Below are positions 51,012 to 62,269 of a stretch of DNA of 64,000 nt, one piece after another. The notes beneath the pieces are model-generated. The model had not been told where the DNA came from. It saw nothing but the letters and a program-made list of their open reading frames with translations, and ran no database searches. The position numbers and the translations under genes are program-made. This DNA is from Heterostelium multicystogenum. Taxonomy: Eukaryota; Evosea; Eumycetozoa; Acytosteliales; Acytosteliaceae. Position 1 is the first letter of the stretch, and each line of letters begins with the position of its first letter. The DNA is taken from assembly GCA_003667245.1 (NCBI GenBank), contig RCNN01000019.1, positions 1 through 64,000 of the forward strand, written 5' to 3'.

Positions 51012-52478
51012 TTATCCTCTTTTTACAACTGCTGATGGTCTCTTCCAAATGAAGAATACCAAGAATAGTCCAACTGAAAGTACTACAGTTACGATCTACA
51101 TGATAAAGAGAAATCAGTATTATATTATCAGTGTGTAGGAGTATGGAAAATAACTTACCAACGCAATGGGACCATATGGATCATAAAATGGTCCTCTTGT
51201 TTTGGTTAGAATAGCATGTCTTCTTCTTCGGAACATTAGGTATGAGTAGATAAGAAAACCAAGTGCAATCACCCAAAGAGACACTCCAGTAAAGAGAGTC
51301 ACATTTTCAGTACCGAAGAAAGTTATAATAGATGTACCGATTGCTCCAAGTGAGAAGGTCAGTCCCACCCAACTCATCCATGTTCTCTCGTTGGAAAAGA
51401 GCTTTGAATCATCTTTAAGCACTTTTCTCCAGACAGGAACCTTGTTTCCATTCTTTCCAGCTCCACCGCCATTCTTGAAGCCAATGGTATGCTGCAATTG
51501 CTGGAGTATCTGTTGCTTGGGACTCTCCATCTCCATAAATTCTTTTGGTATATTCCCGATGCCTTCTATACCACCGCCGGCTGCACTCGATTTAATGAGG
51601 GTAGGCATCTGAATTCTCTTTGTAGATGTGTCTTCTTTGTCTTTATTCTTGTTCTTCTTCTTCTTTGCCAGTTGGATGACCGATGGAGGCTTGGGCAGTA
51701 GTAGGTTAATCTTGTTGTTGTTATTATTATTGTCAGAGTCACTTCCATTCTGCCCCTGTATCTCATTCTCTCTTCTCTCCTCCTTTAGCTGTCTCTTTAG
51801 TTCCTTCTTCAATTTCTTTTTCTCCTTCTTCTTTTTCTTCTTCTTTTTCTTTTCTGGGTCATCTCCATTCTCTTCGTCATCGTCGTCACTCTCCGATTCC
51901 TCTTCATTCTCCCTGTCCTTTTGCTTCTTATCTTTCTTCTTTCCCTTCTTCTCGGACTGGTCACTTCCGCTTCCTCCTACAATGTCGTTCGTATCAAAAT
52001 CATTCTCATCCATTATTTTCTCTCGGGGTGGCGATATCACTCTGCCATGCGGCAAATTAGGTGAGGTATAGTTGCTTGGCGTATATAGATTCGGTGAAGT
52101 AGGCTTCGATGATGATTCAATGTTTGGGTTTACTGTTGTAGTGGCGGATGTGCTAGGCGAAGGCAGTTTGTTTGGTATGACTACTGGTGAAGTCTCTGTA
52201 GAGTGTGAAGGAGTTACACCTGTTACTGGTGAAATATAATGCTGGTTACCACCCGTCACCGATGGTGATCTATATAGCCCACTGGTTAGTGGAGGTGGTG
52301 AAGTAAATTGTTGAGAGGATGGTGAGCTATAACCAACAGACTGTGGATGTTGGACTGAAGGTGAAAGAATAGGTGGAGTTTGCCTAAATGGTTGAATAGG
52401 TTGTGGTGGTTGTTGCTGTTGACCACTATTACCATTATTATTATTATTGTTATTATTGCTATTGTTAGTATTCTCCAT
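51012..52478 (-). CDS. DUF202/VTC1-like membrane protein with long disordered N-terminus
   Basis: CDS 52478-51159 and 51095-51012, with a phase-clean intron (GTAAGT...TGTAG). The first ~350 residues are disordered: Asn and Gln runs, Pro/Ser/Thr, then a highly charged Lys/Glu/Asp stretch. The C-terminal domain starts KVPVWRKVLKDDSKLFSNER and continues TWMSWVGLTFSLGAIGTSII, the conserved Arg-rich first helix of DUF202, followed by two more transmembrane helices (LFTGVSLWVIALGFLIYSYL; after the intron VTVVLSVGLFLVFFIWKRPS). VTC1-type proteins form the membrane part of the polyphosphate polymerase complex on acidic vacuoles or acidocalcisomes. The SPX and catalytic domains are absent, as in VTC1, but the large N-tail is extra. 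The frame is unbroken. Confidence 0.85.
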
Positions 52479-53351
52479 TTTTATTAGATTCTATTTCCTT
52501 TTTTTAAAGATATTAAAGCAAATATGAAGAATTTTTAATAAAGATGGAAAATAACAATATTAAATAAACAATATAGTTTACTATTTACTTATTGCTATCT
52601 ATATTTTAACAATAAATAAATAAGGTAATGTCAATAGTAATATCTTATGACTATATATATGATTAATATTAAATTTAAAATAAATATATAAATAGAAAAA
52701 TCAATTATTTCTTAAGAACATTTAGTGAAAAGGATTGTTTACTTTTGCAATTTGAATCAATATTTATAAACACATGTGACTTTTCTTCTTATACACACAA
52801 CATTATATTATTAACATTTTATTGAAATGTTACCATTGTTAAGATGTGGTGTGAAACAGCAATTTACTAATTATTTAACTGGGTGGTGTGTTTTCAATTA
52901 AACAATTAAAAATGTTGTTTAAAAATCGGATTTAATTATTGTCATTGAATCTGTTGATTCGAATCATTGTAATACTTCAAGCATTTAGTATATTGGAATC
53001 GTATCATTATTCCAAGATTTGAAAGCCATAGAAGGTAACTCTTCAGTAGTTATCTGAAGCCGACTCAAACACAAAACTATTTCTTCAATTCGTTTAGGTT
53101 ACAAATAATTCAACTTAAACCGATATAATTCATTATTGGTTTATATATATAAATAATAGTAATAAATATTATAGAATGAAATACAACTGAAATGATATCA
53201 CTATTAATTTAATTTTCACACACAAAAAACAAAAAAAAAACATAAAGAAAAATAAATTAAATAAATAAAATGCAATTAAAAAAACGAACGAATTTTATTC
53301 TGTGTTATCAAATCGATCAATACATTATTAACATATTTATCATTTGTAATA
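52479..53351. other. AT-rich divergent promoter region
   Basis: No gene between the VTC1-like gene (-) and the Nop12-like gene (+), whose 5' ends face each other. A-rich runs near 53225-53285 precede the Nop12-like ATG. Confidence 0.6.
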
Positions 53352-55036
53352 ATGGACGCTAAAAAGGCTACTAAAGATGTTGAGTCAACAACAAATAAAA
53401 AGACAGTAACACCAAAGAAGGCTACTGAACCAAAGAAGAAAGAGGAAGTTGCTCAAAAGCAAGATGTTGAGTCAAAGAGTGAAGTCACTCCAAAGAAAAA
53501 TACACCAAAGAAAGATATTACACCAAAGAAAGTAAACAATGCTAAGAAACCAAATAAGAACTATGGTTCTGGAAAGACTACTCCAACTAAATCAACAACC
53601 ACCACAACTACAGCCAACACTGAATCATCTACACCAAACAAAAAACCAGCAGCAAAGAGAAAGAATATGGAAAGTGAAAAGGAACAACCAAAAGAATCGA
53701 CCACAACTACACCAACAGCACCAGCTACTCCAGCTACTCCAGCTACAACCACTCAAGATCAACAATCAAAAGAAAAAGCAACAAAGAAGCGTAAAGTAAA
53801 CAATAAGAAAACAGAGAATAAGAATGAAGAAAATGAAACAAAGGTCGACAACACCAACAACAATAGTACGAGCGAAAAATGCAGATGTAAGCAGCATTTT
53901 TGGTAGCACTCCAGCTGATAGTGGATCTTCTATTTTCGATGCCCTTAAGAAACTCTCAAATTCAAAAGAGGACGAAGTAAATCAAGATGTTATGAGTTCA
54001 TTTGCTACTTCCAATGCTTTTGAGGCACCAAAAGAGGAAAAGAAAGTAGAATCAACCGAACAAATCAATACACTCCTTCAATCGAAGCCAAAATTGAATT
54101 CTGTTGGTAAACCAATGATCTCTGAAGAAGAGCAAGAAAGCAGAAAGAAGAAGGATCTAGAAATTCGTGAATCTGAGGACCCAAAGACTGTCTTTGTTTC
54201 AAATATCAATTTATCTACAACCAAGAATGTAAGCCAACAGCATGCAGTGACATTTTAACCGCTTATCCTTATTAATCTATCCAATCATCTCTAGGAATTG
54301 AAAGCATTCTTTGGAAAGTATGGAAAGATTAAGACAGTAAGATTTAGATCACTTCCAATTTCAAAGGAAGGTGCAAACAGAAAGGCAACCTATATCAACA
54401 AGGAGTATCACGAGAAGAGAGATTCATGCAACGCATATGTTGTCTATGAAAAAGAAGAGGAAGCTCAAAAAGCAGTGGCCGAAGCAAACGGTGCTTTATT
54501 TAAAGAAAAACATATTCGTGTAGATTTAGCATCTAACAAGCATGTAAGTAGAATGAAAAGACTTACTCACACCTATGCTATAGGATTACTAATGACAAAA
54601 TACTATAACAACTTTAATAATGAATTAGACTAAAGGTATTGATGAAAATACTGTGTTTGTTGGTGGTGTTCCTTATGAGTTGGAGAATGAAGATCTATTT
54701 AAGGAGTTTGATGATAATATTGGAGATGTTTTGAGTGTACGTATTGTTAGAGACAAGATGACTGGTCTTGGAAAAGGTTTTGCCTATGTTGAGTTCAAGA
54801 AGTTGATCAGCGCCAGAAGAGCCATTCAACTCAAGCAACTTACCGTTGGAGACCGTACCATTAGAATTTTCCCAAATAAACAAAATCCAAAAGGAAAGAA
54901 TGTCAAATCAGATAAGGAAAAGAAGAAGATTGCAAACAGAGTTCCAAGAAACAGAAAAGGAAACAAGAGAAACAAAAAATCCACTGAAGACACTCCAACA
55001 ACAACAACAACAACTACAACAGCAACTGATGAATAA
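53352..55036 (+). CDS. Nop12/RBM34-like nucleolar protein, two RRMs
   Basis: ATG 53352. Exons 53352-54228, 54295-54543 and 54629-55036 splice in phase. The N-terminus is a Lys/Thr/Pro-rich repeat (TPKK units). Around 53871-53876 a run of five A shifts the frame; with the next frame the protein continues NADVSSIFGSTP...IFDALKK. RRM1: TVFVSNINLST then, after the intron, ELKAFFGKYGKIKTVRFR, with the long insert before AYVVYEKEEEA typical of RBM34/Nop12. RRM2: NTVFVGGVPYELENEDLFKE with KGFAYVEF. Basic tail (KSDKEKKKIANRVPRNRKGN) and a Thr run. In yeast Nop12 acts in 5.8S/25S pre-rRNA processing in the nucleolus; the same role is inferred. Confidence 0.85.
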
Positions 55037-55190
55037 ATAAATTATTACATCTTTGCAAAAGTTTGCAAATTAAATGAATTCAAAGTAACAACTCAAAATG
55101 AAGAAGCAAAGTAATTTTTTTAGGAAACTATTTACAAAGTAATAAATACATGTAATCTATTTTATTTTTCTATTAGGTATAGTAGTTAAA
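55037..55190. terminator. Convergent 3' region
   Basis: AT-rich DNA between the 3' end of the Nop12-like gene and that of the acyl-CoA-synthetase-like gene; no coding signal. Confidence 0.4.
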
Positions 55191-56349
55191 CTAGGCCAAT
55201 GATTTATTTAGAGGGTGAGTGTGATTCTTTTGGAATGAATCTGTGCTTACTGATAATGGATGGTTGTTCGAACTGTTATTGAGATATTCGAGGTTGATTG
55301 TTCCTGACGATCCGTTAAATGACTTTTGACAACACAATTTCATGTTGGACCTATAAAACATTATTTTATAAGTTTGAAATTTAGTTAGATACGATCAACT
55401 TGTTCCTATTTGGTTCAAATAGAAAAAATTTTGAATCATACTTTGATGGATTGAATTGTGGATGTTGGATGATGCTTTGGTATCCGGAGATAGTTGAGTT
55501 TAAGATGGAAGCATTTTCTTTCTGGAGTACATCCAAAGTTTTGATGGTATCGAAACTTTCACTGGGGAATACCATTTTACACCCAGCATATATTGATGAA
55601 ATAACTGAGCAGATGCTACCAGAGATATTGAAAAGTGGGACATCCACACAATATATATCGTTTCTACTCATTGATTTCTCTTGAGCAAATGATATTCCTT
55701 TCTTAATGATCATCTCTTCTGAAAGCTGTGCTCCAGTCTTTCTTTCCTCTCCTACACCTTTGAAAACTATTGCTACTGTATCTTTTAGTGATACATCTTT
55801 GTCGAATACTGACAAATCGAGTCCTTTACTGAGAGCTTTGATTCCTAGACTCAAAACATTTATGAATCTGTACATCCCAGGACAATCTTTTGGAGTTAAA
55901 GATACAACAACTCTTAAGTGAGGCAGATATCTTGAATGTAAATGTCCATTTTTGGATGAATTAAGCTCTGGGATTATATTATATAGATATTGGAAATAGT
56001 ATGGAGATGAAGTTGGCTGAATAAATAGTGCTTTACATTTATATATATTTAAAACCATTTCAAATTCTACTAAGCTAAGTTGATCTATTAAATATACTAA
56101 AACTATTCCCATTCTTGATGTTGCAAGCTGTGTCAATAATAATTCAATTCTGTTTCTACTCCAAATTGCAACCCTGTCTCCTCTTGTCAGTCCAATGTCA
56201 TACATTCCAGCAACAAGGTGGTCAACTTGTTCCACCAGTTGAAGCCATGTAAGACTAATATTCTGCTCATGGAAAACAACAGCTACATCATTGGGATATA
56301 ATTTGGAATTTTGTAATAATAATTGATATGTACTAGGTATTTCTGTCAT
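55191..56349 (-). CDS. Acyl-CoA synthetase/AMP-ligase-like protein, N-terminal part only, altered AMP loop
   Basis: The open frame starts at ATG 56349 (MTEIPSTYQLLLQNSKLYPN) and runs to 55381. It has the ANL-superfamily front half: SLTWLQLVEQVDHLVAGMYD, GLTRGDRVAIWSRNRIELLL (GDRVAIW motif) and the substrate-pocket side. Where the family has the Ser/Thr/Gly-rich AMP-binding loop (YTSGTTGxPK) the sequence reads AIVFKGVGEERKTG, losing the loop. No adenylate motif (YGxTE), no C-terminal lid and no catalytic Lys are seen. A GTATCT donor at about 55392 and an acceptor near 55350 could add a short tail ending at TAG 55193-55191, with a phase uncertainty. It may be a pseudoenzyme or a truncated gene; the 330-residue frame is unbroken, unlike most pseudogenes. 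Confidence 0.7.
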
Positions 56350-57135
56350 TATTTTTCTAACTAAATGTGTTTTAATATTCAATGATAAATTTGGGATAAA
56401 ATGATGTAGATTTATAGCGATGATAAAAGAATGTGCTTATGAAAAATGATAAAGATATAATAAATTAAATTCAAAATTTCTTAACTTTTAAATATTTTTA
56501 AAAATTTTAATACTATATTTATTTTAACTGAATTTATTTTAAACACCATTTATTACTATATTTAAATTATTTAAAAAAAAGAGTAACTTATTTGTGTTCT
56601 AATGTTTACAAATACTTTGGTTGGTTTCAATAAGAAAAACAATTAACATGCCATTGGTGAATTTATAGAAAAATTAAGATCAACTATTTTAACAAAAGTT
56701 TCAGGCTAACCCTCCAAAATTTTATTTGCAACACCACAAATCTTAATTAGGAAATATGAAAGATAAAATCTGTTGAAATCAATTTTCAGCTTCTATTTTC
56801 CGAATTTCAAGGTTCGAATTCTCATTTCAGTTTTGGAAAACCGCTAGATTACAGATTTAATTCCTTAAATCATTTACGATTCTTTAATAACATAAATGTA
56901 TTTTTAAGAAGATGGAAGCTAGAAGATTGTGTGTGTCTAATTATTCTTCAACAGTCCATTTATAAGTGATGTAATTAAATGTTGTCAGTTTTTAAACTAT
57001 TACAACCCAATAAGAATTGTATAAAAAATGATTTGATTGAGAGTGTCTAATTAAATTTATATGAAATACGTATTTTCTAGAATTGAGTCAACAGACATTA
57101 AATAAACTTTTATTATTGAAATTATTCGAAAATAT
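56350..57135. other. AT-rich spacer
   Basis: No gene; promoter of the acyl-CoA-synthetase-like gene and 3' flank of the secreted-protein gene. Confidence 0.55.
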
Positions 57136-57753
57136 TTATGGACATGTAGCTAAGAAATTATTCATAACCAAACCTGTTCCTGTATAACAGGTTCCAACGT
57201 TATATTTGATTGGACATTTTCCATTTCCAATGTTACAGTTGTCCTCAATGATTGGAACATTCTTTCCATTTTGTTTGACACAATAATAGGAATAACCAAG
57301 GAAAATATCGAAATATTGGTTCTGTACAAATTGATATGACTCTGGGGCACTGTTGCAATCATAGTCATAGTAGTTTGCAATTACAATGCTATCATGAATT
57401 GTGTTGGTATAATTTCCTTTGCTGACAGTAAACTTGAAGGCAGTACGGCTCTTACCCAAATGGAAATCTTCACCATCATGGATGTAGGTTTGATTGATAA
57501 GTGTAGTCAAACAAGTGCTTGAGGATTCATATGTATCGATCATATATTGGTTTGGTTTGGCAGTCTCATAGATGCCGTAGGAAACACCATTGTCATAGTC
57601 ATGAATACAACCACCAACCAAAGGAGCAGCATATCCATACAATTGATAGTAGGGAAGCAAATTTACATAGGTACCATAGTCTTGAGCATCTACCTTTGTA
57701 ATACCGATTATGGCAATTACCAAAAACAATCCAATTAATTTATTATTTTGCAT
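57136..57753 (-). CDS. Small secreted Cys-containing protein, unidentified
   Basis: A single uninterrupted frame of 205 codons. The N-terminus MQNNKLIGLFLVIAIIGITK with VDAQ following is a classic signal peptide with a predicted cleavage after the Ala-Gln region. The mature part is rich in Tyr, Asn and Gly, has about nine Cys (probably disulphides; e.g. GGCIHDY, SSTCLTT, YDYDCNS, YSYYCVK, DNCNIGNGKC, GTCYTG, LATCP) and N-glycosylation sites (NQT, NYT). No membrane anchor. Dictyostelids carry families of such secreted proteins in the extracellular matrix or released on starvation; no specific family recognised. Single-exon and undamaged. Confidence 0.8.
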   Translation of the reverse strand: MQNNKLIGLFLVIAIIGITKVDAQDYGTYVNLLPYYQLYGYAAPLVGGCIHDYDNGVSYGIYETAKPNQYMIDTYESSSTCLTTLINQTYIHDGEDFHLGKSRTAFKFTVSKGNYTNTIHDSIVIANYYDYDCNSAPESYQFVQNQYFDIFLGYSYYCVKQNGKNVPIIEDNCNIGNGKCPIKYNVGTCYTGTGLVMNNFLATCP

Positions 57754-58167
57754 TTTTGTATTTATATATTATAATTAAATCTAACTTAATCTTCAAAGTA
57801 TATTCTTTTATATATTTGTTTTACAATTTGGACTTCTCTATTTATAGGTATCATCTAAGTGCCATACCTAAAAAAGATCCTCCAAGAAATCTTAAAAACG
57901 ATTTAATTTTTTTTAACATTTGATATTTTAGGACAGGTTCGAAGCTTAATTGTCATGACAATTGTTTTTAATACAGAAAAAAATTAGAACATCGGATAGC
58001 GATATTTTTATTTAATAAGAAAATTGGATGACACAACAGATATTTTGAAAGATTTTTATCATTTGAAAACAGATCATATTGTTGTTGTTTATTTACTTAA
58101 GGGTTTTTATTGAGAATTTAACAAAAGTGTAGACAGGGGTCACCTTATTGGGGTTAACCACTGGTTT
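57754..58167. other. AT-rich spacer
   Basis: No gene. It holds the secreted-protein promoter and the 3' flank of the CLEC16A-like gene. Confidence 0.5.
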
Positions 58168-61100
58168 TTAGACACTTTCAGTGATGTCATCACCTTGCAA
58201 ATCAATATTTTCCATTGATTCACTAATTTCTTTGGAACCACTGTTGTTTTCAGATGTCTCTATGTTACTATCAACATTACTTGTAATATTTTGTGATGCT
58301 TCTCCTTCTCCTTCTCCTCCATGAACTTCTCCTTCTCCTTCTCCTTCTCTTCTTTTTTCTTCTCCTTTTTCTTCATTATTGGTTCTACTACTATGATTAT
58401 TATGGTTGTTTGAAACTATATTTTTTGATTCATTATTATCAGTAGTTTCTTGTGTTATGCTACTATTAATGGAAAGTGATTGTTTCTCGCCATCAACTGC
58501 ATCTGTACAGTCTATTTCTTGAGCAATACCTTTACTCTCAACTTCCACCTCGGATGGCTCGGATTCTATATTATTACTTTCATCTGGGGTGCTAAGATTT
58601 TCATTGGTAGTATTTACACTGTCATCTGAGCCCTTCATATTTAAATTAACTTGACTATATGTTTGTGTTTGATTATCTGTTGGTTGTGGTTCTTTTGGTT
58701 GTGATTTAGCCTTTGGTTTGAAAGCGGAAAATAAAGATGAAGTATCTTCCTCTATAGTGGTTATATTATTTTCTGAAAGCAAATTCGACTCCTTATAGTT
58801 TTTAAGTAGGTTGTCATCTGTATCGTTCAAAAAAGATGAAAAGATGCTTTCCTTTCCAATCGATAGCCGCTTGTTACTGCTGTCGTCGAGAAGGCTGTGA
58901 ATATTTCCAGCAGATATCGATAAGTTTGCAGAGAACTGTTTGTTATTGTTGGCTACTTTTTGGATTGGTTTGGCCTCTTCTACACCTCCACTAAACGCCA
59001 AGGGATGAGAATTTGATGCGTCAATAGGCTCAATCACACGAAGAGGTGGAGTTGTCGATGTTGAAATGCTTGATGGATCGTCATCATCGGGATCACGCTC
59101 ACCCAGCAATGAATAAATTTGACGCATTTTGCTTGAACGTACATCATCACGAGCACTTTCAAGTAGTTGTTTAGCTTGTTGGCATTTTGATTCCTCATCG
59201 AATCCCATATCGACATTCCAAGTGGTTGGGTGACTAAATACTCTGAGAATGGTTGGATCAAGATGTGACTGTTCTATTTCGAGACGCTGCAGAGGTGCAA
59301 TATGAGTGATTGTACCATAGATACCACTCTTGTTGGTACCCTGTTGAGTTGTAGGAACTGTATTTGGGTCTACATTTAACAAAAGATTGTGGAACAATAC
59401 ACCGCAATGTCTTGTTTTCTTTTTTGTTTGTGGTTGTCCAGCTTGCTGGGCTGAGACTTGGTAATAGTATATAATGTCGTAGTTGTCGGTATCAAGGTTG
59501 AACAAGTCCTTTTCTCGTACTAGTGGAATGGTTGGCTGTTTCAATGGTAACATTGTATCCTTCCTACGCAGCAAAGTAAATTTGAGTTCACGCAGTACAA
59601 AGAATTGTTGGATTGCCTTCTGAACCTTTTCAACCTCTCCAGAGGGTAAACGACGTGACAAAGCCAAACGAGATATTGGTGTTTCTGGTACTGGAAGAAT
59701 AAGTGCAACATCCTTTACCAGTGATTCAAAGTTGATCTGTTTGAAAGAACGAAGCTCCTCTTCAAACAACTCTAAAAAGAAAGGTGCAATATTTCCATTT
59801 ATACACTCGCGCAAGTTGGTGGTTACGACAGAATATGCTTCCTCCAATAAAGCCAATTGATTTTCTGTCATTTTTGATGGAGACTCTGGTGTATAAATTA
59901 GCTCTTTCAGCACCAACAGTGTCATTTGAAGTGTAACTAAACGGAATCGATTACTATTAACCATAACCAAAAACAAATTGTCGATGAGGGTTCTAGTGAA
60001 TAGTGTTTGGCTGGAATCTGGAACAGGAACAAACTCTTGCTCATCATCGTCTTTGAATCCATTTGTTTAATAATTTTTAAAATTGGTGTTGGATCGATAG
60101 ATGATTGTAGCTGAGCCTGTTGCTGTTTCTTAAGAGCTTTCGAGAGTGCTGAAGTAGAAGAATCTGCTTTTGAATCGGAAAAAAGACCAATCTGATCGTC
60201 TACTTCGCTGAACAAGTCACGCTTTCCAACAGAATTAGACAGATTTGGCGACAGACGGGCATGAGATTCGGACTTTGAACGGCTATGAGATGACATAACT
60301 GGCATCGAAGAAGACATTACTGGTGATCTTGTCTCTGGCGACAGTAGACCTTCAAGTAGTTTCTTTGCTTTTGCTAATCTGTAAGGTAACATTCCACCAT
60401 TTTCTAAAATCTTTCTATCGATAATGGTATTTTTCAAAAATGAATAAAGCATACAAACAACACCAAATGTCTCACGATCGCATCGAATCAATTGAATAAG
60501 AGCTTCTTTGAAATCATTTCTATTATATTTAGAACGACTGCCACTTTTTTCCAGAACATAGTTAGAATCACCAGACATATTGGTTGAGCCACTATCAATA
60601 GAACTAGACAACTCTGACTTTACTCTTTGCTGTATTTCACTTCCTTTTCCAAGCAAAACATCTCCACTTGGTGATGACATATTAGACTCGACATCTACAC
60701 CCACACCCATATCTTCTCCATCACTAAAAGCATTATTACTATTATTGTTGTTTGAAGATGATAATGGTTGTGCTGTATTATTACTACTTTCATCCTTATT
60801 ATCTTTTTCTTTATCTTTAACTGTTGTAGGTGAGTTGTTTGTGCTTAACCTCAGAGAATTCTTTTTCTTTCTTGGTGAAATGGGTGATCCATTACTGCTT
60901 CCACCATTACTATTTGTTTCGAGTTGCTCTAAATTTGGAAATGACGAAAATCTCCTAAAACTGTTGTAGTGTTTGCGTTGGCTGCTTAAAATGGTAAGAG
61001 GTGGTGGAGCGGATACCGAAGTCGAAAGAAGCAAGCTCTGCGATGGTGTAGTCGATGCTATAGCGGATGCAACTGTGTCCAACAATGGCTTGTATGTGAA

Positions 61101-62269
61101 AATATGAAATACTTGGGACAACAAAAATAATGCTAAAGTGGGCGACAACCTATCTTCGAGTGTATCAGTGTTGCCATTCTTATTACTCTTGTCCAACAGA
61201 CTACCTATAAGCAGTGGAAAAATCAAATACTGAATGAACTGCTCTGCCAATACCAGATTCATAGAGTCAAATCCCAGATTGAATATATCGTGTAGATAGT
61301 AGAATTGATCGGTCAACTCCTCAACATAGTAGTTCAACTGACTGATATTATCATGATTTGATTTTTCCAGTATCTTATGTAGCTGTGCGCACTCCTGACG
61401 AATGAACCAAACAATATTTGAAAAATAGGGTACTGCAGTTGAATTTATAATATATGCACGTAATGATTCATCTTCAACTAAATGATCACAATCAAATTCG
61501 AATTAGTTTGAATCGAAAGCTATACTAATAATCAAAATCATACCTTTAAAAACATTAAGAGTAAGTGTTCGAACTGCTATTCTAACCATTGCTTCCTTGT
61601 GATTGATAAACTTGATTGCTTCTGTATAGAGAGGAAAGTCCTTCTCCTGACCATTGAAGAAGAAGTTTACAGTGCTCTTGTCGAGTTTCAAAGAGAGTGC
61701 CTTGAGAAATGATATATAATAGTCGAGTACCTCTTCATTTGAAAAGTCATATTTATGTATAATGATTTCATTTATAAAATTATTTGATAACAGATAATCT
61801 AGATTAAATAGTTATTAAGAAAGTTAGCCCAAACATGAATAATCTTGAACTATAATGATATAACTTACAAATAGATAACTCCTTCCTTAGATTCTCAACC
61901 AGAATACTTAGTGTCTGTAGAAGTTGTATGATTACATCGGATGAAGTCTTTTGCTCTAGAATGGAAACAAAGAATCCAAGAAGATTCTTCTCCAAAAAGA
62001 ATTCAAATAGACTTGGATTGTTTTGATCACCCCAAATTAGAACCTCTGCAATCTGTCGAAGTGTCTCAACCATAACACTAGAATTTTGAGGAGTAATCAC
62101 TGGATTCTTTACAAGTATACCATATAGATACCTATTGTTTAAAGCAAAACCAAGTTAACTCAATTTGTAAATCTATAAATTCACTCCATAATAAACCTAT
62201 ATGTACTTACTTTAAATTATCCAATGAATACTTATTCTTTGGTTTCATCAAAGATGAAAATATATTCAT
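58168..62269 (-). CDS. clec16a: CLEC16A/GOP-1/Ema homologue (FPL domain), endosome and mitophagy regulator
   Basis: ATG 62269-62267 ([20 protein letters not shown]), intron 62210-62132 in phase, then the FPL domain: [40 protein letters not shown] (exon to 61869). Next exons carry [49 protein letters not shown] and, after an intron near 61540-61480, [12 protein letters not shown]. These match CLEC16A almost motif for motif. The middle (61000-60100) is a dictyostelid insert rich in Ser/Asn. The C-terminal conserved domain ([40 protein letters not shown]) runs 59976-59000, entered by a one-base shift near 60055; then an acidic, Ser/Asn/Glu-rich tail to TAG 58170-58168. Known role in animals: endosome-lysosome traffic, autophagy and mitophagy with the E3 ligase NRDP1. 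About 1,250 residues. Confidence 0.9.

Noticed and set aside
51628..52071. Plus-strand Phe/Ser-rich ORF of 147 codons
   Set aside because: Antisense of the charged Lys/Glu block of the VTC1-like gene.
56800..56830. TTCGAATTC near 56814 as a tRNA T-loop
   Set aside because: No pairing T stem, D arm or acceptor around it.
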